Positions 27,300 through 37,400 of a stretch of DNA of 59,929 nt are shown here, one piece after another. This DNA comes from an uncultured Pseudomonadota bacterium (GTDB lineage: Bacteria > Pseudomonadota > Gammaproteobacteria > Steroidobacterales > Steroidobacteraceae): NCBI GenBank assembly GCA_903884235.1, contig CAISEB010000010.1:1-59929 (forward strand). Direction: 5' to 3'. The translations under genes and the position numbers were made by a program. Below the pieces are notes generated by a model. It saw nothing but the letters and a program-made list of their open reading frames with translations, was not told where the DNA came from and made no database searches. Positions within the stretch are counted from its first letter, which is position 1. Every line of letters begins with the position of its first letter.

Positions 27300-27962
27300 A
27301 TGAGTTCACCGCGACGCGCGCTTGCCACGATTGTCGTGAACTTGATGCTCACGCTCAGTCTAGATTCGGAGGCGCAGACCCAGCGTTCAGGCGGCGACGC
27401 GCAGCGCGCGGTTCAGCAGCTGCAGCAGATCGCGAGCGAACGTGCGGCAGCCCAGGCCGAGGCGACCAAAGCCAAGCAGGCGGCGGCCGACCTCACCAAG
27501 CAGGTCGCGCAGCTCACCGCCGAACGCGACGCCCTGAAAGCACGGGTCGCGAGCACGCAGGCCGGACGCGACGCCCGCGAGCACGGTCTGCAGGACGAGC
27601 TGGACCAGACCAAAGTCAAGCTCGCCGAACTGCTGAAGAAGTTCCGAGAGACAGCCACCACGCTGCGCGACGTCGAGAGCAGTCGTACTCAGGCGCGCGA
27701 GGAACTGGCCCGCAGCGCCAAGTCCGAGCAGAGCTGCGCCGAACACAACGTCGAGCTTGCCAATCTCGCCGAAGCGGTGCTGAAGCGCTACAGCGACAGT
27801 GGCGGCTGGCATCGCGTCGCGCGCTCGGAGCCGTTCACCCGCCTGTCGCAGACCCGTGTCGAGAACCTCGCCGACGAGTACCGTGCGCGCGTGCAGGAGC
27901 TGAAGGCGCCAAAGCCCGCCGCCGCGCCGCCTGCCACGACGGAACCGGAACCGTCCCGCTGA
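27300..27962 (+). CDS. Periplasmic coiled-coil protein, unknown function
   Basis: A 220-residue protein with a short N-terminal hydrophobic export segment followed by a long coiled coil (about residues 30-140, rich in Ala, Gln, Glu and Lys heptads such as LTKQVAQLTAERDALKARV). The C-terminal third has a small conserved-looking region (WHRVARSEPFTRLSQTRVEN) and an Ala/Pro-rich tail. It starts nine bases after the porin stop, so co-expression is likely. It may tether or scaffold envelope proteins, but this is only a guess from structure. Confidence 0.7.
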   Translation: MSSPRRALATIVVNLMLTLSLDSEAQTQRSGGDAQRAVQQLQQIASERAAAQAEATKAKQAAADLTKQVAQLTAERDALKARVASTQAGRDAREHGLQDELDQTKVKLAELLKKFRETATTLRDVESSRTQAREELARSAKSEQSCAEHNVELANLAEAVLKRYSDSGGWHRVARSEPFTRLSQTRVENLADEYRARVQELKAPKPAAAPPATTEPEPSR

Positions 27963-28017
27963 CCCGTCCCGCGACGCCCCGGCAAGCCACCCACTCTGAC
28001 CCGTTGGTAGTGCGAAC

Positions 28018-29082
28018 ATGAACTCCTCTGCAATCGGCCTGATCCTGATGCTGCTGTCGGCCAGCGTCCTCGCGGCGCCCGCCGACATCACCCAACCATC
28101 GACCGTCGCCAGCGTCGCGGGCGCCGCGATCACACGCGCCGAACTCGAAGCCCGGGCCGAACCTCGCCTCGCCACGGAAGACGAAGCCTACAAGGCCGAG
28201 CTGCACCGGCTCGCCGTCCAGCACGAACGCAGCCGGGACGCCATCAGCGCGGACGCGCTGCAGACGCTCGTGAACGACCGCGTGCTCGAACGCCAGGCGA
28301 AGGCCGAGGGCAAGGCCGTGCCTCAGTTGATCGCCGCCCTGCCGATTGCCCGGCCCTCGCAGGCGGACATCCGGGCATTCTACGAGGCACGCAAGGATCA
28401 GGTCGGCGCCCCATTCGAGATCGTGGCGGACGCGATCAAGGAGCACCTGGATGCCGAGGCCAAGAGTCGTGCGATCAGCGACTACCTGACCGCGCTGCGC
28501 CAACGCCATGCGGCCGAGACTCATCGGGAGCCGTTGCGCGAAACCGTCCCGAGCGGCGGTCCCTCGCGGGGTACCGCGTTGGCACCCGTGGTGCTGGTCG
28601 AATTCGCGGACTTCCAGTGCCCGTACTGCGTGAAGGTTGCGCCCGTGCTCGGCCGGCTGCGCGAGGCATACGGCGACCGCCTCCGGGTCGAGTTCCGCCA
28701 GCTGCCGCTCACGAACCTGCACGCCGAGGCCCAGCGCGCCGCCGAGGCGAGCGTCTGTGCCGACGAGCAGCATCGGTTCTGGGAGGTCCACGATGCCCTG
28801 TTCGCGACCCAGGGCCGGTTCGATTCGGCAACCATCTTCGATGTCGCGGGCAAGGCGGGCATCGACATGACGGCGTTCAGGACCTGCCTCAGCAGCGACC
28901 GCGGCGCCGAAGTCGTCCGCAGGGATGCGAAACTCGCCGACGAGCTCGCGATCGGCGGCACGCCGGCCATCTTCGTCAATGGTCGATTCGTCGCGAATCC
29001 GGGCTACGAGGAACTCGCCTCCCTGGTGGACGACGAACTCCGGCGCGCCGGCGTGCCCGTCGCCGCGACCTCCCCGCGGTGA
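28018..29082 (+). CDS. SurA-N-like / DsbA-like thioredoxin fusion, periplasmic
   Basis: A 354-residue exported protein. After a signal peptide, residues 25-170 resemble the helical chaperone part of SurA-type peptidyl-prolyl isomerases (VASVAGAAITRAELEARAE, ALQTLVNDRVLERQAKAEG). Residues 180-350 are a DsbA/DsbG-type thioredoxin domain with active site FQCPYCVK and the cis-proline loop IGGTPAIFVNG. The enzyme should introduce or reshuffle disulfides in exported proteins. It is between the coiled-coil gene and a GT41 gene, near a giant TpsA with conserved Cys pairs. DsbB is encoded at 58348-58875. Confidence 0.82.
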   Translation: MNSSAIGLILMLLSASVLAAPADITQPSTVASVAGAAITRAELEARAEPRLATEDEAYKAELHRLAVQHERSRDAISADALQTLVNDRVLERQAKAEGKAVPQLIAALPIARPSQADIRAFYEARKDQVGAPFEIVADAIKEHLDAEAKSRAISDYLTALRQRHAAETHREPLRETVPSGGPSRGTALAPVVLVEFADFQCPYCVKVAPVLGRLREAYGDRLRVEFRQLPLTNLHAEAQRAAEASVCADEQHRFWEVHDALFATQGRFDSATIFDVAGKAGIDMTAFRTCLSSDRGAEVVRRDAKLADELAIGGTPAIFVNGRFVANPGYEELASLVDDELRRAGVPVAATSPR

Positions 29083-29104
29083 CGATCGCCGCGGGCGTAC
29101 GACG

Positions 29105-31525
29105 GTGTCGCAGGCGGTGATCAACCAGGCGCGCGCGGCGGAAGCCGCGGGCAACCTCGCCGCGGCGATCGCGCTATACGAGGCGGCCGTGGCCGCCTCG
29201 GGAGCGCCGGTCGACGTGCTGACCCGGCTCGGCGCGCTGTACGCGATGACGAAACGGACACGGGACTCGCTGCGCGCGTTCGAGACCGTTGTCCGGCAGC
29301 GGCCCGACTCTGCGGGCGCCCAATACAATGTGGGACGGGCGCGGTTGACGGCGGGTGACGCGGAAGGCGCCTTCCGCGCGTTCGATGCAGCGACGCGGAT
29401 CGCGCCGACATCGGCCGCCTCCTTCCTGGCCTGGGGTTCGGCGCTCGATGCGGTGGGTCGTTCGGCGGAAGCCGTGACCGTGTATGCGCGCGCGCAAGCG
29501 GCGGGCTGCGCGGACGGCGCCCTCGCGCTGGGGCATGGCCTTGCACTCGCGCGCTGCGGGAAGCCCGAAGAGGCGCTCGCGAAATTCGACGTCGCGCTGC
29601 AGCAGCGGCCGGCACTGGCCGCCGACGTCGAGTTCAATCGCGGCACCTGCCTCGCGACGCTCGGGCAGCACGCCCCCGCACTCGCCGCGTTCGATGCCGC
29701 CCTCGCCTCGCGACCAGGCTACGCCGAGGCGTTGACCAATCGTGCCCTCAGCCGGCTTGCGCTCGGCGATCCGCGCGGGGGGCTGACCGACGTCGATGCA
29801 GTGCTGGCGGTCCAGGCACGGCTCGGGCCGGCGCGACGCGTCGCGGGCCGATGCTGTCTGGTGTTGGGCCGGCTCGCGGATGCAGCGGATCATTTCCGCG
29901 TCGCGCTCGAGGTCCACGGTGGAGATGTCGAGTCGTGGGAGGGCCTCGGCGATGCGTACCAGACGATGCGTGCGTACGATCCGGCCGTCGCGGCCTATCG
30001 CGAATGCCTGGTTCAGTTGGCCGCAACCGAGTCGCCACGCGACGACCGGACGCGGGTTCTGAACAAGCAGCTCGAGTCCTTGCTCGGGGACCGTGATCTG
30101 GGTGGCGCCCGCGAGGCAGTCCTCGCGCTGCGCCGCCTCGATCCCGGCTTTCCCTGTGCGGCGGGCTTCGAGTTGCATCTGGCGCTGTGGCTGGGCGACT
30201 GGGGCGAGATCGAACCACTGCGCAGCGACATCGTCGCGGCGACTCGGCGCGGCGAACCCCAGAGCGTCCCGTTCCCGCTGCTGAGCGCCATCGACGACCC
30301 CGAAGCACACCTCGCCTGTGCACGCACCCATATCCAGCGCTGCTTCGCCCCCGTGAGCGGTCCACTCGAGCGCCGCCGGGGCTACGGGCACCATCGACTG
30401 CGGGTGGGATACGTGTCTCCGGACTTTCGCGAGCACCCGGTCGGTCTGCTGATCGCCGCGACGCTCGAGGCTCATGATCGGGAGCGCTTCGAGGTCATTG
30501 GCATTTCGACGCTCGTGTCCGCGGAATCGACCCCCACCGGGGACCGCATTCGGCACGCCTGCGACCGATTCCTCGACGCGAGCCTCATGGACGATGCGGA
30601 TGTCGCCCGCTGGGTGCGCGACGAGGAAGTCGACCTCCTCGTCGACCTCGCCGGCCATACCTCGCACGGTCGCCCGGGCATCTTCGCATTCCACGCCGCG
30701 CCAGTGCAGGTGAATTATCTAGGTTATCCAGGGACCTACGGCGCGGATCACATAGACTACATCATGTCCGATCCGCACACGACGCCCGCCGAGCTGGAAG
30801 CCTGCTTCGCCGAGCGCATCGCACGGCTGCCCGGATCGCTGGTGCCGCCCGGTGACCAGCGCCGGGAGCCGGGACGACTGCCCTCGCGGCCGGAACTGGG
30901 CTTGCCCGCCGATGCGATCGTGCTCTGCGCGTTCCACGGCACCTACAAGATCCTGCCGGAGGTGTACGCGATCTGGATGCGGCTGCTGGCGGCGCAACCG
31001 CGCGCGGTGCTGTGGATCAGCGCGCCGACCGAAGGCGCCGGGCCCCGCTTCCTCTCGGCCGCCAGCCGCGCCGGCATCGATCCCGGCCGGATCCATTTCG
31101 CGGGACGCGTGGCGGGCCAGGATGAGCACCTCGCGCGCCTGTTCGCAGCGGACCTGCTGCTCGATGCCTTCCCCTACAACGCCCACTCCTCCGCCGGCGA
31201 TGCGCTCTGGGCGGGCGTGCCGGTCATCACCTGCAGCGGTCGCAGCTTCGCGAGCCGCGTCTGCGGCGGACTGCTGCACGCGGTGGGCCTGCCGGGACTC
31301 GTCACGGACTCGCTCGAGGACTACGAGAGGCTGGCACGTGAACTCGTCACGGAGCCGTCCCGTCTAGCCGCGCTCAGGTCAGGCCTTCGCCAACGGATTC
31401 TGTCGACCGATGCCATGAATTCAGAGGTTTATACGAGAAACCTCGAATGGGCCTACGAAGCGATGATGGCGCGTGCCGAACGCGGCGACCTCCCCGCGAG
31501 CTTCGACGCACGCCGCGCCCCCTAG
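29105..31525 (+). CDS. TPR-GT41 glycosyltransferase (SPINDLY/OGT family)
   Basis: An 806-residue protein with about 400 residues of tetratricopeptide repeats followed by a GT41 catalytic region from roughly residue 420: VGYVSPDFREHPVG, DLAGHTSHGRPGIFAFHAAP, LGYPGTYGADHIDYIMSD, the Lys in FHGTYKILPE and the nucleotide-binding loop NAHSSAGDALWAGVPVI. This matches bacterial homologues of O-GlcNAc transferase. Known GT41 relatives include HMW1C, which glycosylates a two-partner-secreted adhesin. It begins at a GTG 22 bases after the DsbA-like gene and its stop overlaps the end of the convergent tonB by four bases. Targets are unknown; the TpsA and VPLPA proteins encoded nearby are candidates. Confidence 0.9.
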   Translation: MSQAVINQARAAEAAGNLAAAIALYEAAVAASGAPVDVLTRLGALYAMTKRTRDSLRAFETVVRQRPDSAGAQYNVGRARLTAGDAEGAFRAFDAATRIAPTSAASFLAWGSALDAVGRSAEAVTVYARAQAAGCADGALALGHGLALARCGKPEEALAKFDVALQQRPALAADVEFNRGTCLATLGQHAPALAAFDAALASRPGYAEALTNRALSRLALGDPRGGLTDVDAVLAVQARLGPARRVAGRCCLVLGRLADAADHFRVALEVHGGDVESWEGLGDAYQTMRAYDPAVAAYRECLVQLAATESPRDDRTRVLNKQLESLLGDRDLGGAREAVLALRRLDPGFPCAAGFELHLALWLGDWGEIEPLRSDIVAATRRGEPQSVPFPLLSAIDDPEAHLACARTHIQRCFAPVSGPLERRRGYGHHRLRVGYVSPDFREHPVGLLIAATLEAHDRERFEVIGISTLVSAESTPTGDRIRHACDRFLDASLMDDADVARWVRDEEVDLLVDLAGHTSHGRPGIFAFHAAPVQVNYLGYPGTYGADHIDYIMSDPHTTPAELEACFAERIARLPGSLVPPGDQRREPGRLPSRPELGLPADAIVLCAFHGTYKILPEVYAIWMRLLAAQPRAVLWISAPTEGAGPRFLSAASRAGIDPGRIHFAGRVAGQDEHLARLFAADLLLDAFPYNAHSSAGDALWAGVPVITCSGRSFASRVCGGLLHAVGLPGLVTDSLEDYERLARELVTEPSRLAALRSGLRQRILSTDAMNSEVYTRNLEWAYEAMMARAERGDLPASFDARRAP

Positions 31526-32166
31526 GACCGCGACACGATCCGCAGGCTGACCGGTTGCGGCATCTCGATCGGCGGCGCCTCGCGCAGGCGCCCGAGGTGG
31601 GACAGCGCTGCTTCGATCGATCCGTCCAGATCCTTGTTGCCGCTCGCGGAGACGACCTTCACGTTCTGGATCTGGCCGTCCGGCGCGACCCAGACCTTGA
31701 CGGTGATCGTGAACTTCCTCGACCGCAGGCTGCGGTCGGCGGAGAGCCGGTCGATCAGGTGATCCTTGAGGATCTGGGTGTACCACGCGAAGATCGCACC
31801 CCCTCCCCCGGCGATGTCGTGCCCGCCCTTGCGCGCGGCGAGGCCGAACGCATCGCCCCCGGCCGCGCCTTCCGCGTCGAGCCCGAGCTGCTCGGACGGC
31901 GCCGGTGCATCGGATGGACTGGGCTCCGGCTGGTCCTGCGGCAGCGGCTCGTCCACCTTGTCGGGCGGCGGCGGCGGCGGCTGGTCCTCCGGCGGAGGTG
32001 GCGGCGGGCGGATGATCTGCACGACCTGCACCTGGCGTTCCGGCTTCGAACCCTTGCCGGCGATGATCGCGTGGATCCCCCAGACGAGCAGCGCCAGCAG
32101 GGCGACGCCACCCGCCGCGAGGGCGATGCGCATCCTGATGCCGATCTTCTGAGCCTCGTCCTCCAT
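31522..32166 (-). CDS. TonB-like energy transducer
   Basis: A 214-residue protein with one N-terminal transmembrane helix (about residues 13-36), a proline-rich periplasmic spacer (PPPPPPEDQPPPPPPDK) and a C-terminal TonB-type domain (FTITVKVWVAPDGQIQNVKV then LDGSIEAALSHLGRLREAPP). It should transmit inner-membrane proton-motive force to an outer-membrane partner. It is the last gene of the exbB-exbD-tonB set, three bases after exbD. No TonB-dependent receptor is encoded in the window, so the outer-membrane partner is unknown. Confidence 0.88.
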   Translation of the reverse strand: MEDEAQKIGIRMRIALAAGGVALLALLVWGIHAIIAGKGSKPERQVQVVQIIRPPPPPPEDQPPPPPPDKVDEPLPQDQPEPSPSDAPAPSEQLGLDAEGAAGGDAFGLAARKGGHDIAGGGGAIFAWYTQILKDHLIDRLSADRSLRSRKFTITVKVWVAPDGQIQNVKVVSASGNKDLDGSIEAALSHLGRLREAPPIEMPQPVSLRIVSRS

Positions 32167-32169
32167 GGA

Positions 32170-32583
32170 CTACTTCACGATCCGCTGGGTCACCAGCCCG
32201 AGCTGGGTGATGTCCAGGCGGCCAACCAGGTCGAGCACGTCGACGACCTTCTGGTAGGCGATCCCGGAATCGGCCTTGATGATCACCGGCAGGTTCGGGT
32301 TCGCGCCCTTGTACTGGCGCAGCAGGCTCTCGAGCTGCGGCATCGTGACCGGAAAGGTATCGAGGAAGATCGTGCCGTCGGCCGTGATCGTGATCGCCTT
32401 GGTCTGCGGCTTTGCGAGCGCGGGAGCCTGGCTCGCCTTCGGCAGGTTCACCTTGATGCCCTGCACCGTCGCCGTGCACATGATGATGAAGATCACCATC
32501 AGCACGTAGGCGAGGTCGAGCATCGGGGTGATGTTGATGTCGTCGTAGACGTCCTTGTCACCATCGTCGACGGATCCGGACAT
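32170..32583 (-). CDS. exbD: ExbD/TolR-type biopolymer transport protein
   Basis: A 137-residue protein with one N-terminal transmembrane helix bearing the essential membrane aspartate (NITPMLDLAYVLMVIFI) and a periplasmic domain (AITITADGTIFLD, NLPVIIKADSGIAYQKVVDV). This is a full-length ExbD. It partners the ExbB domain of the upstream fusion protein and the TonB encoded three bases downstream to form a proton-driven motor. The gap to the upstream gene is only 16 bases. Confidence 0.93.
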   Translation of the reverse strand: MSGSVDDGDKDVYDDINITPMLDLAYVLMVIFIIMCTATVQGIKVNLPKASQAPALAKPQTKAITITADGTIFLDTFPVTMPQLESLLRQYKGANPNLPVIIKADSGIAYQKVVDVLDLVGRLDITQLGLVTQRIVK

Positions 32584-32599
32584 GGCGCTGGCTCCTGGC

Positions 32600-34369
32600 T
32601 CAGGCGAACTGTTCGGCGAGGCGCGCGACGAATTCGTCGAGGAACACGCGATTCTCGCTGACGATCGACTTGATGCGGGTGTTCAGCCAGTTGTAGCCGA
32701 ACAGGCAAGGGATCGCGACCGTGAGGCCGGCGACGGTCGCCGCGAGCGCCGCGGCAGTTCCCGGCGCAATCGCATTGATGTTGACGTCGCCCGAGGCCGC
32801 GATCGCGGCAAAGGTGATCATGACGCCGATCACGGTGCCGAGCAGGCCGAGGAACGGGCCGCCGGAGATCGCGATCGTGAGCAGCACCATGCGCGCCGAC
32901 AACCTCTGCTGGGAGCGCGTCAGGGTTGCATCCATCGAGGCGCGGATCGCCTCGATCGCCTGTGCCGACAGCTGGAAGGGCTGGCCCGCGGGCCGGGCGC
33001 CATGCATCAGGCGCTTCTGCAGCTCCTCGGTACCGGTGGAGTACAGCTGGTATAGCGTCGAGCCCGCGTGGAGGGGCCCGCCCGCGGCACCGCCCGATGG
33101 GGCGGAGGCGGCCGCGAGCGCGGTGACGTCGCTGCCGAGTGCGCGGAAGGCCTCCAGGAATCGATCGTTCGCCCGCTCGGTGCGGGACAGGTACGCGGCC
33201 TTCAGCGTCATGATCACGAGCGCGACGACCAGCATCAGCATGCAGATGACGATGATGACCCAACCGTCGACGGTCAGGTTCTTGGCGATCGTCACGAAGT
33301 AGGAACCCTGCGCCCCTTCCTTCTGACCGTCTGCGCCGTAGAGGACCAGCGACGCGTCCGGCCCCTCGCCCCGCGCACTGGCGCGGATCCAGTCGGCGGA
33401 ACGCGCGACGTGCGCGACGCCGACCTCGTCGACCTCGCCGATGAAACCACGTCCGCCGGCGCCGGCGGCGCCGATCGTGAGCGTGGCCGCGACGTCGGTC
33501 GCCGACACGGGCACGCTGGCCGACGCGGAGCCGTCCACGTACAGGGTCAGCGTGCCGGCACCCACCGACGCCGCCAGCTGGTGCCACTGGCCGACCTCCA
33601 GGTCCGACGTTGCGCTGGCGGCGGCGCCCGCGAACCGGGCCGAGGCACGGTTGCCATCGACGCCGATCGTCAGCTCGCGGGTGCCGTCGCCGAGCGAGAT
33701 CACGACCGCGTCCTTCTGCGGCTGGTCGAACTTCACCCACGCGCTCGCCGTGAAGCCCTTCGCGGCCGTGAGCTGCAGGCTCGGCGACGCCGGGATGCGG
33801 ATGCTCTGGCCGCCGCTGAACTTGGCGCCGGCACCCGCGAACGACGCGGGCACCGCCTCCGCCGTCGAGGCCGCCGCATGGTTCTTGTAGGCGGTGCTGT
33901 CCTGGGGCGGGCCGTCGCCGCCGAAGTGCAGGACGACCGCCTGGTCCGCATCGTAGCTGCCGGCCGGTTCGCTCGCGGCGACCGCGTCCGGATTGCCGTA
34001 GTAGACGTAGATCTTGTCGGTCTTCGAGCCCCCCGCGAGCTTCGGGACGAGCACCCACAGGAACGCCATCTGGTTCTGGGGATCGTAGCGTTCGAAGTGG
34101 AACTTGAGCGGCGTCTTGTCATCGCCCGCGATGACGCGGAAATCCGCTCCGTCCGGCTTGGTGTCACCGAAGTAGCCGAAGTTCCCGACCGAGAGCCGGA
34201 TCAGCACCGGCACGTCGGCCGGACTGCCGGCGACGTCGGCACCGGTCGGGCTGAGGTCGAAGCCGACCTCCTTGCGGAACTTCCAGTCGCCGTTCCACCA
34301 GGAACCGGCCATCGCGACCGGCGGAACCAATAGAAGCGCCAGCGCGAGCGCGCGAACCAAGAACTTCAT
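32600..34369 (-). CDS. DUF2341-LamG-ExbB fusion (MotA/TolQ/ExbB proton channel)
   Basis: A 589-residue protein in three parts. After a signal/TM segment (LALALLLVPPVAMAG), residues 22-150 form a DUF2341-like domain (WWNGDWKFRKEV, DKIYVYYGNPDAVA). Residues 150-330 are a LamG/concanavalin-like module (FTASAWVKFDQPQKDAVV, IGEVDEVGVAHVARS). The C-terminal 230 residues are an ExbB/TolQ channel with three helices, including PFLGLLGTVIGVMITF and PGTAAALAATVAGLTVAIP. ExbB has a periplasmic N-terminus, so both accessory domains would face the periplasm. ATG 34369 has GGGGAG upstream. It heads the exbB-exbD-tonB set and follows tpsA by 73 bases. LamG and DUF2341 folds often bind carbohydrate or protein, so it may sense or grip a glycan or the secreted TpsA; this is inference. 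Confidence 0.88.
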   Translation of the reverse strand: MKFLVRALALALLLVPPVAMAGSWWNGDWKFRKEVGFDLSPTGADVAGSPADVPVLIRLSVGNFGYFGDTKPDGADFRVIAGDDKTPLKFHFERYDPQNQMAFLWVLVPKLAGGSKTDKIYVYYGNPDAVAASEPAGSYDADQAVVLHFGGDGPPQDSTAYKNHAAASTAEAVPASFAGAGAKFSGGQSIRIPASPSLQLTAAKGFTASAWVKFDQPQKDAVVISLGDGTRELTIGVDGNRASARFAGAAASATSDLEVGQWHQLAASVGAGTLTLYVDGSASASVPVSATDVAATLTIGAAGAGGRGFIGEVDEVGVAHVARSADWIRASARGEGPDASLVLYGADGQKEGAQGSYFVTIAKNLTVDGWVIIVICMLMLVVALVIMTLKAAYLSRTERANDRFLEAFRALGSDVTALAAASAPSGGAAGGPLHAGSTLYQLYSTGTEELQKRLMHGARPAGQPFQLSAQAIEAIRASMDATLTRSQQRLSARMVLLTIAISGGPFLGLLGTVIGVMITFAAIAASGDVNINAIAPGTAAALAATVAGLTVAIPCLFGYNWLNTRIKSIVSENRVFLDEFVARLAEQFA

Positions 34370-34384
34370 GCCTGCTCCCCGTGG

Positions 34385-34405
34385 GGACCCCGTCATGGGG
34401 GGTCC
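34385..34405 (-). promoter_or_regulatory. Hairpin just upstream of the ExbB-fusion start
   Basis: GGACCCC and GGGGTCC form a perfect 7-bp stem with a 7-base loop about 16 bases upstream of the ATG on the minus strand. No T-run follows, so it does not look like an intrinsic terminator. It could dampen read-through or translation between the very long tpsA and the motor genes. Confidence 0.3.
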
Positions 34406-34442
34406 GTTTATCCAAACCCTGCTCGACCGCAATCCATCAAGA

Positions 34443-37400
34443 CTAGTTGTGCCGCTGCCGGCGCAGGCACTCGAGGTCGTCCGGCCGACAGACGTCGTCG
34501 CCGAGGCCGACGACGAAGACCTCGAGCCAGTTGAGCGCGGTATCCGCCATCGGTGCCCGGCTGCCTGCGCGGTCCCCGCTCTCGACGCTGTTGGTACCGA
34601 GGCTGCTGGCGGCGGTCCCGGAACTGGCGGCGGCCGCGAGGCTCGCGCCAAGACCCGTGGGGACGACCGGGACGCCGACGGCGGTCCCACTGAACGTGAA
34701 GTTCGAGCCGAGGACCGCGGTCGCCGCGATCGTCAGGTTGCCGGCCACGATGCCCGCGTCGTTGGTGTTGACGACGCCGTGCGGCGCGTAGAGATCGACA
34801 TCGCCGGGCAGCGTCCCCACGGTGCTCGCGATCGTCTGGATGCCGCTGCCGGTCAGGGCCGCCGGGAAGATCGACGTCACCTGCCCGTTGGCGTCAATGC
34901 GGATCAGCGGCGGTGGCGCGGAAATGGCGGTCTTGGCACCGCGACCGGCATCGATGTTGCCCTCGGTCGACCAGATGAGGATGTTGCCGCCGTCCGCCGC
35001 GAAGATGCGCGACTGGTTCACCTGAACGTCGCTGTACGCCACCGCGCTCACCGACCCGGTGCTCTGCGCGACGATGCCGAGCTGGGCGGGCGTCTTCGTG
35101 ATGCCGAAGGTCGACGGCGCGGCGGCCAGGCCGACGTTGATCTGGCCACCCGGCGCGTAGAGGTCGATGTTGCCGCCCGCGAGCGTATAGATGCGGCTGA
35201 AGTACAGCAGGATGTCGCCCTGGTAGGGATTCACCTGGTTCGCGGCGAGGTTCGGGTTGGCGCCGGGGAACAGGGTCTCGAGCGCCGTGAAGGCGCGCGT
35301 GAAATCATTGTGTCCGGGTCCCGCGGCAGCGGCGGATCGACCGCCAGCGCGCAGTTCATCGATGAACAGCGTCTCGAGGAAACCCGCCTGTTCGGGCGCG
35401 CCGAGTGCCTTGAACGCCGCCAGCGCAGCGGCCTTCGACGCCGGGGCCGCGCCGGTCAGGCCCTGGATGAACTGCATGAGTTGATTGTCGTAAATACTGG
35501 AATTAACAAGGTATGTGTCCACGAAGGCCGAGTACTGCGGCCCGCTGGCGACACCCGCGATCACGCTGATGTCGGCACCGCCCGCCGGCAATGCGGAGTT
35601 GTCGAGGTTGCCGGACGAGGTGATGCCGTAGGACGTCTGCAGGTTGACGTTGCGACCGGCCTGGACCAGCAGCTCGCCGGGTCCGCTGACATCCACGGTC
35701 CTCAGGTTCTGCTCGAGCAACCCGGTTGACGACCGCCCCGCCAGGTAGATGATGTCCCGGCCCGCGATGACCTGGTCCACGTTGCCCGCAGCGAAGTTCT
35801 GGACGTTGAGGCCGAGGTTGACGATGTCCCGCCCGGCGACGATGTCGATCGGCTTGGCGGACAGCAACAGCGAGAAGTTCGCGATGTCGTTCGCCATGAC
35901 CGAGACATCGCCATTGAGCGCGACCACCCGGTTGGGCACCGCGTCAGGCAGGCCGTCGCTCGCGTAGGCACCGCCGTGCACCGGTGCGGGCGCGTGGCTC
36001 CCGGGCGTGTAGTACGAGTTCACGTCGATCAGGTCGAAGTTGCCGAGCGAGGAACCGGGCTGGTCCGGGGTGCCGAGGAACGCCGGGCTCAGGTCCGACT
36101 GGCTGATGTGGATCGCGCCATGGCCGGAATTCGTCGCGACGATCACGGAGTTCGCGGCAAGGAGGTCGAGCGTCCCGTGCGGCGATGGCCAGAGGTCCAT
36201 GTTGCCCTGGATGACGAGGTTGCCGGCCAGCGAGGTCGCCGAGAGATTGGGCGCGTAGGTCGCGAGCGCCGGCGTATAGGGGTACGCAAAGCCATTGAAG
36301 TAGTCGTAGGCGAGCGAACGGGCCATCGGATCCGTGGCGTTGTTGCGGTTCGCGAGGACGACGTTGCCACCCGTCGAGACCAGGTCGACGGCGCTCTGGT
36401 CGGTGTAGGTCGCGTACAGCTCCGCGGCGATCGGATCGACGACCGGCTGCAGCGCGGAGCGGTTCAACAGCGTCGGATTGACGACGGCCTCGATCGTCAG
36501 GTCCCGCCGCGTGGTCAGGCTGAACACATCACCGCCGAGCGACAAGATCGGATAGGTGCCCGGTGCGTTGCCCGTCGGCGCGCCGAGGCTCGTGCCACCG
36601 CCCGCCGTCAGCGCCGCGCCGGCCGCCATGCCGAGGTACTTGCCGCCGACGATGTTCCGCCCGGCCGTCACCGACAGGAGCCCCGAACCCCACACTTGCG
36701 TCGTGGTTCCGGTCGGCGTGCCATCGCCCACCGGGACGCCCGTGGTCGGCACGTTGGCGCCGAGGTTGACGACGTCACGGCCGGCGACCACGGTCAGGTC
36801 GCCGCCGCCGAACGCACCGATCCCCTGCTCGAAATTCCCGTACGACACCATCCAGGCCGCCGGCACGTAGCCCGCTGGTGACGCGACGGAGGTTCCCGAG
36901 CGCCAGAGCCAATCGACGAAGAGCTGGTTGCTGACGGCACCGACGACGTCGCGACCGACAGTGATGCTGACGTTGCCGCCGGCCGTCGGATAGGCGAGAC
37001 CCTGGAAGCCGGAATCGACCGTGTCGTAGACCGGCAGCCCGTCCGGACTCGCGGTGCCCGCGGTGTAGATCACGGAGGCCTGATTGGACAGCGTCAGGTC
37101 ACGGGCGGCGGCGATGTCGATGAAGCCGGTCCCGGTCCGGACGACCGTCGGTGCGTTAACCGTCGTCGGGTTGCTGGGCGTACCCGGCGCGACAATGACA
37201 TTGCCGGCGCCTGGCGCGAGGTTCACCGGGCTGGTGACGGCCAGCGGCTGGCTTGAACCGAAGTCGGCGCCAGCCACCAACCGGTAGGACCAGGACTGGC
37301 CGAACCCGGGAATGAGGTAGAAACCGGAGTACGGGTCCAGTCCCTGGAAGCCGTCGGACAGGGACTGGTCGATGTACAGGCTGCCCCCGGCTCGCAGCGT

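Noticed and set aside
31522-31525. Overlapping convergent stop codons of GT41 and tonB (CCTAGG)
   Set aside because: Compact convergent gene ends are common in dense genomes and need no special explanation.
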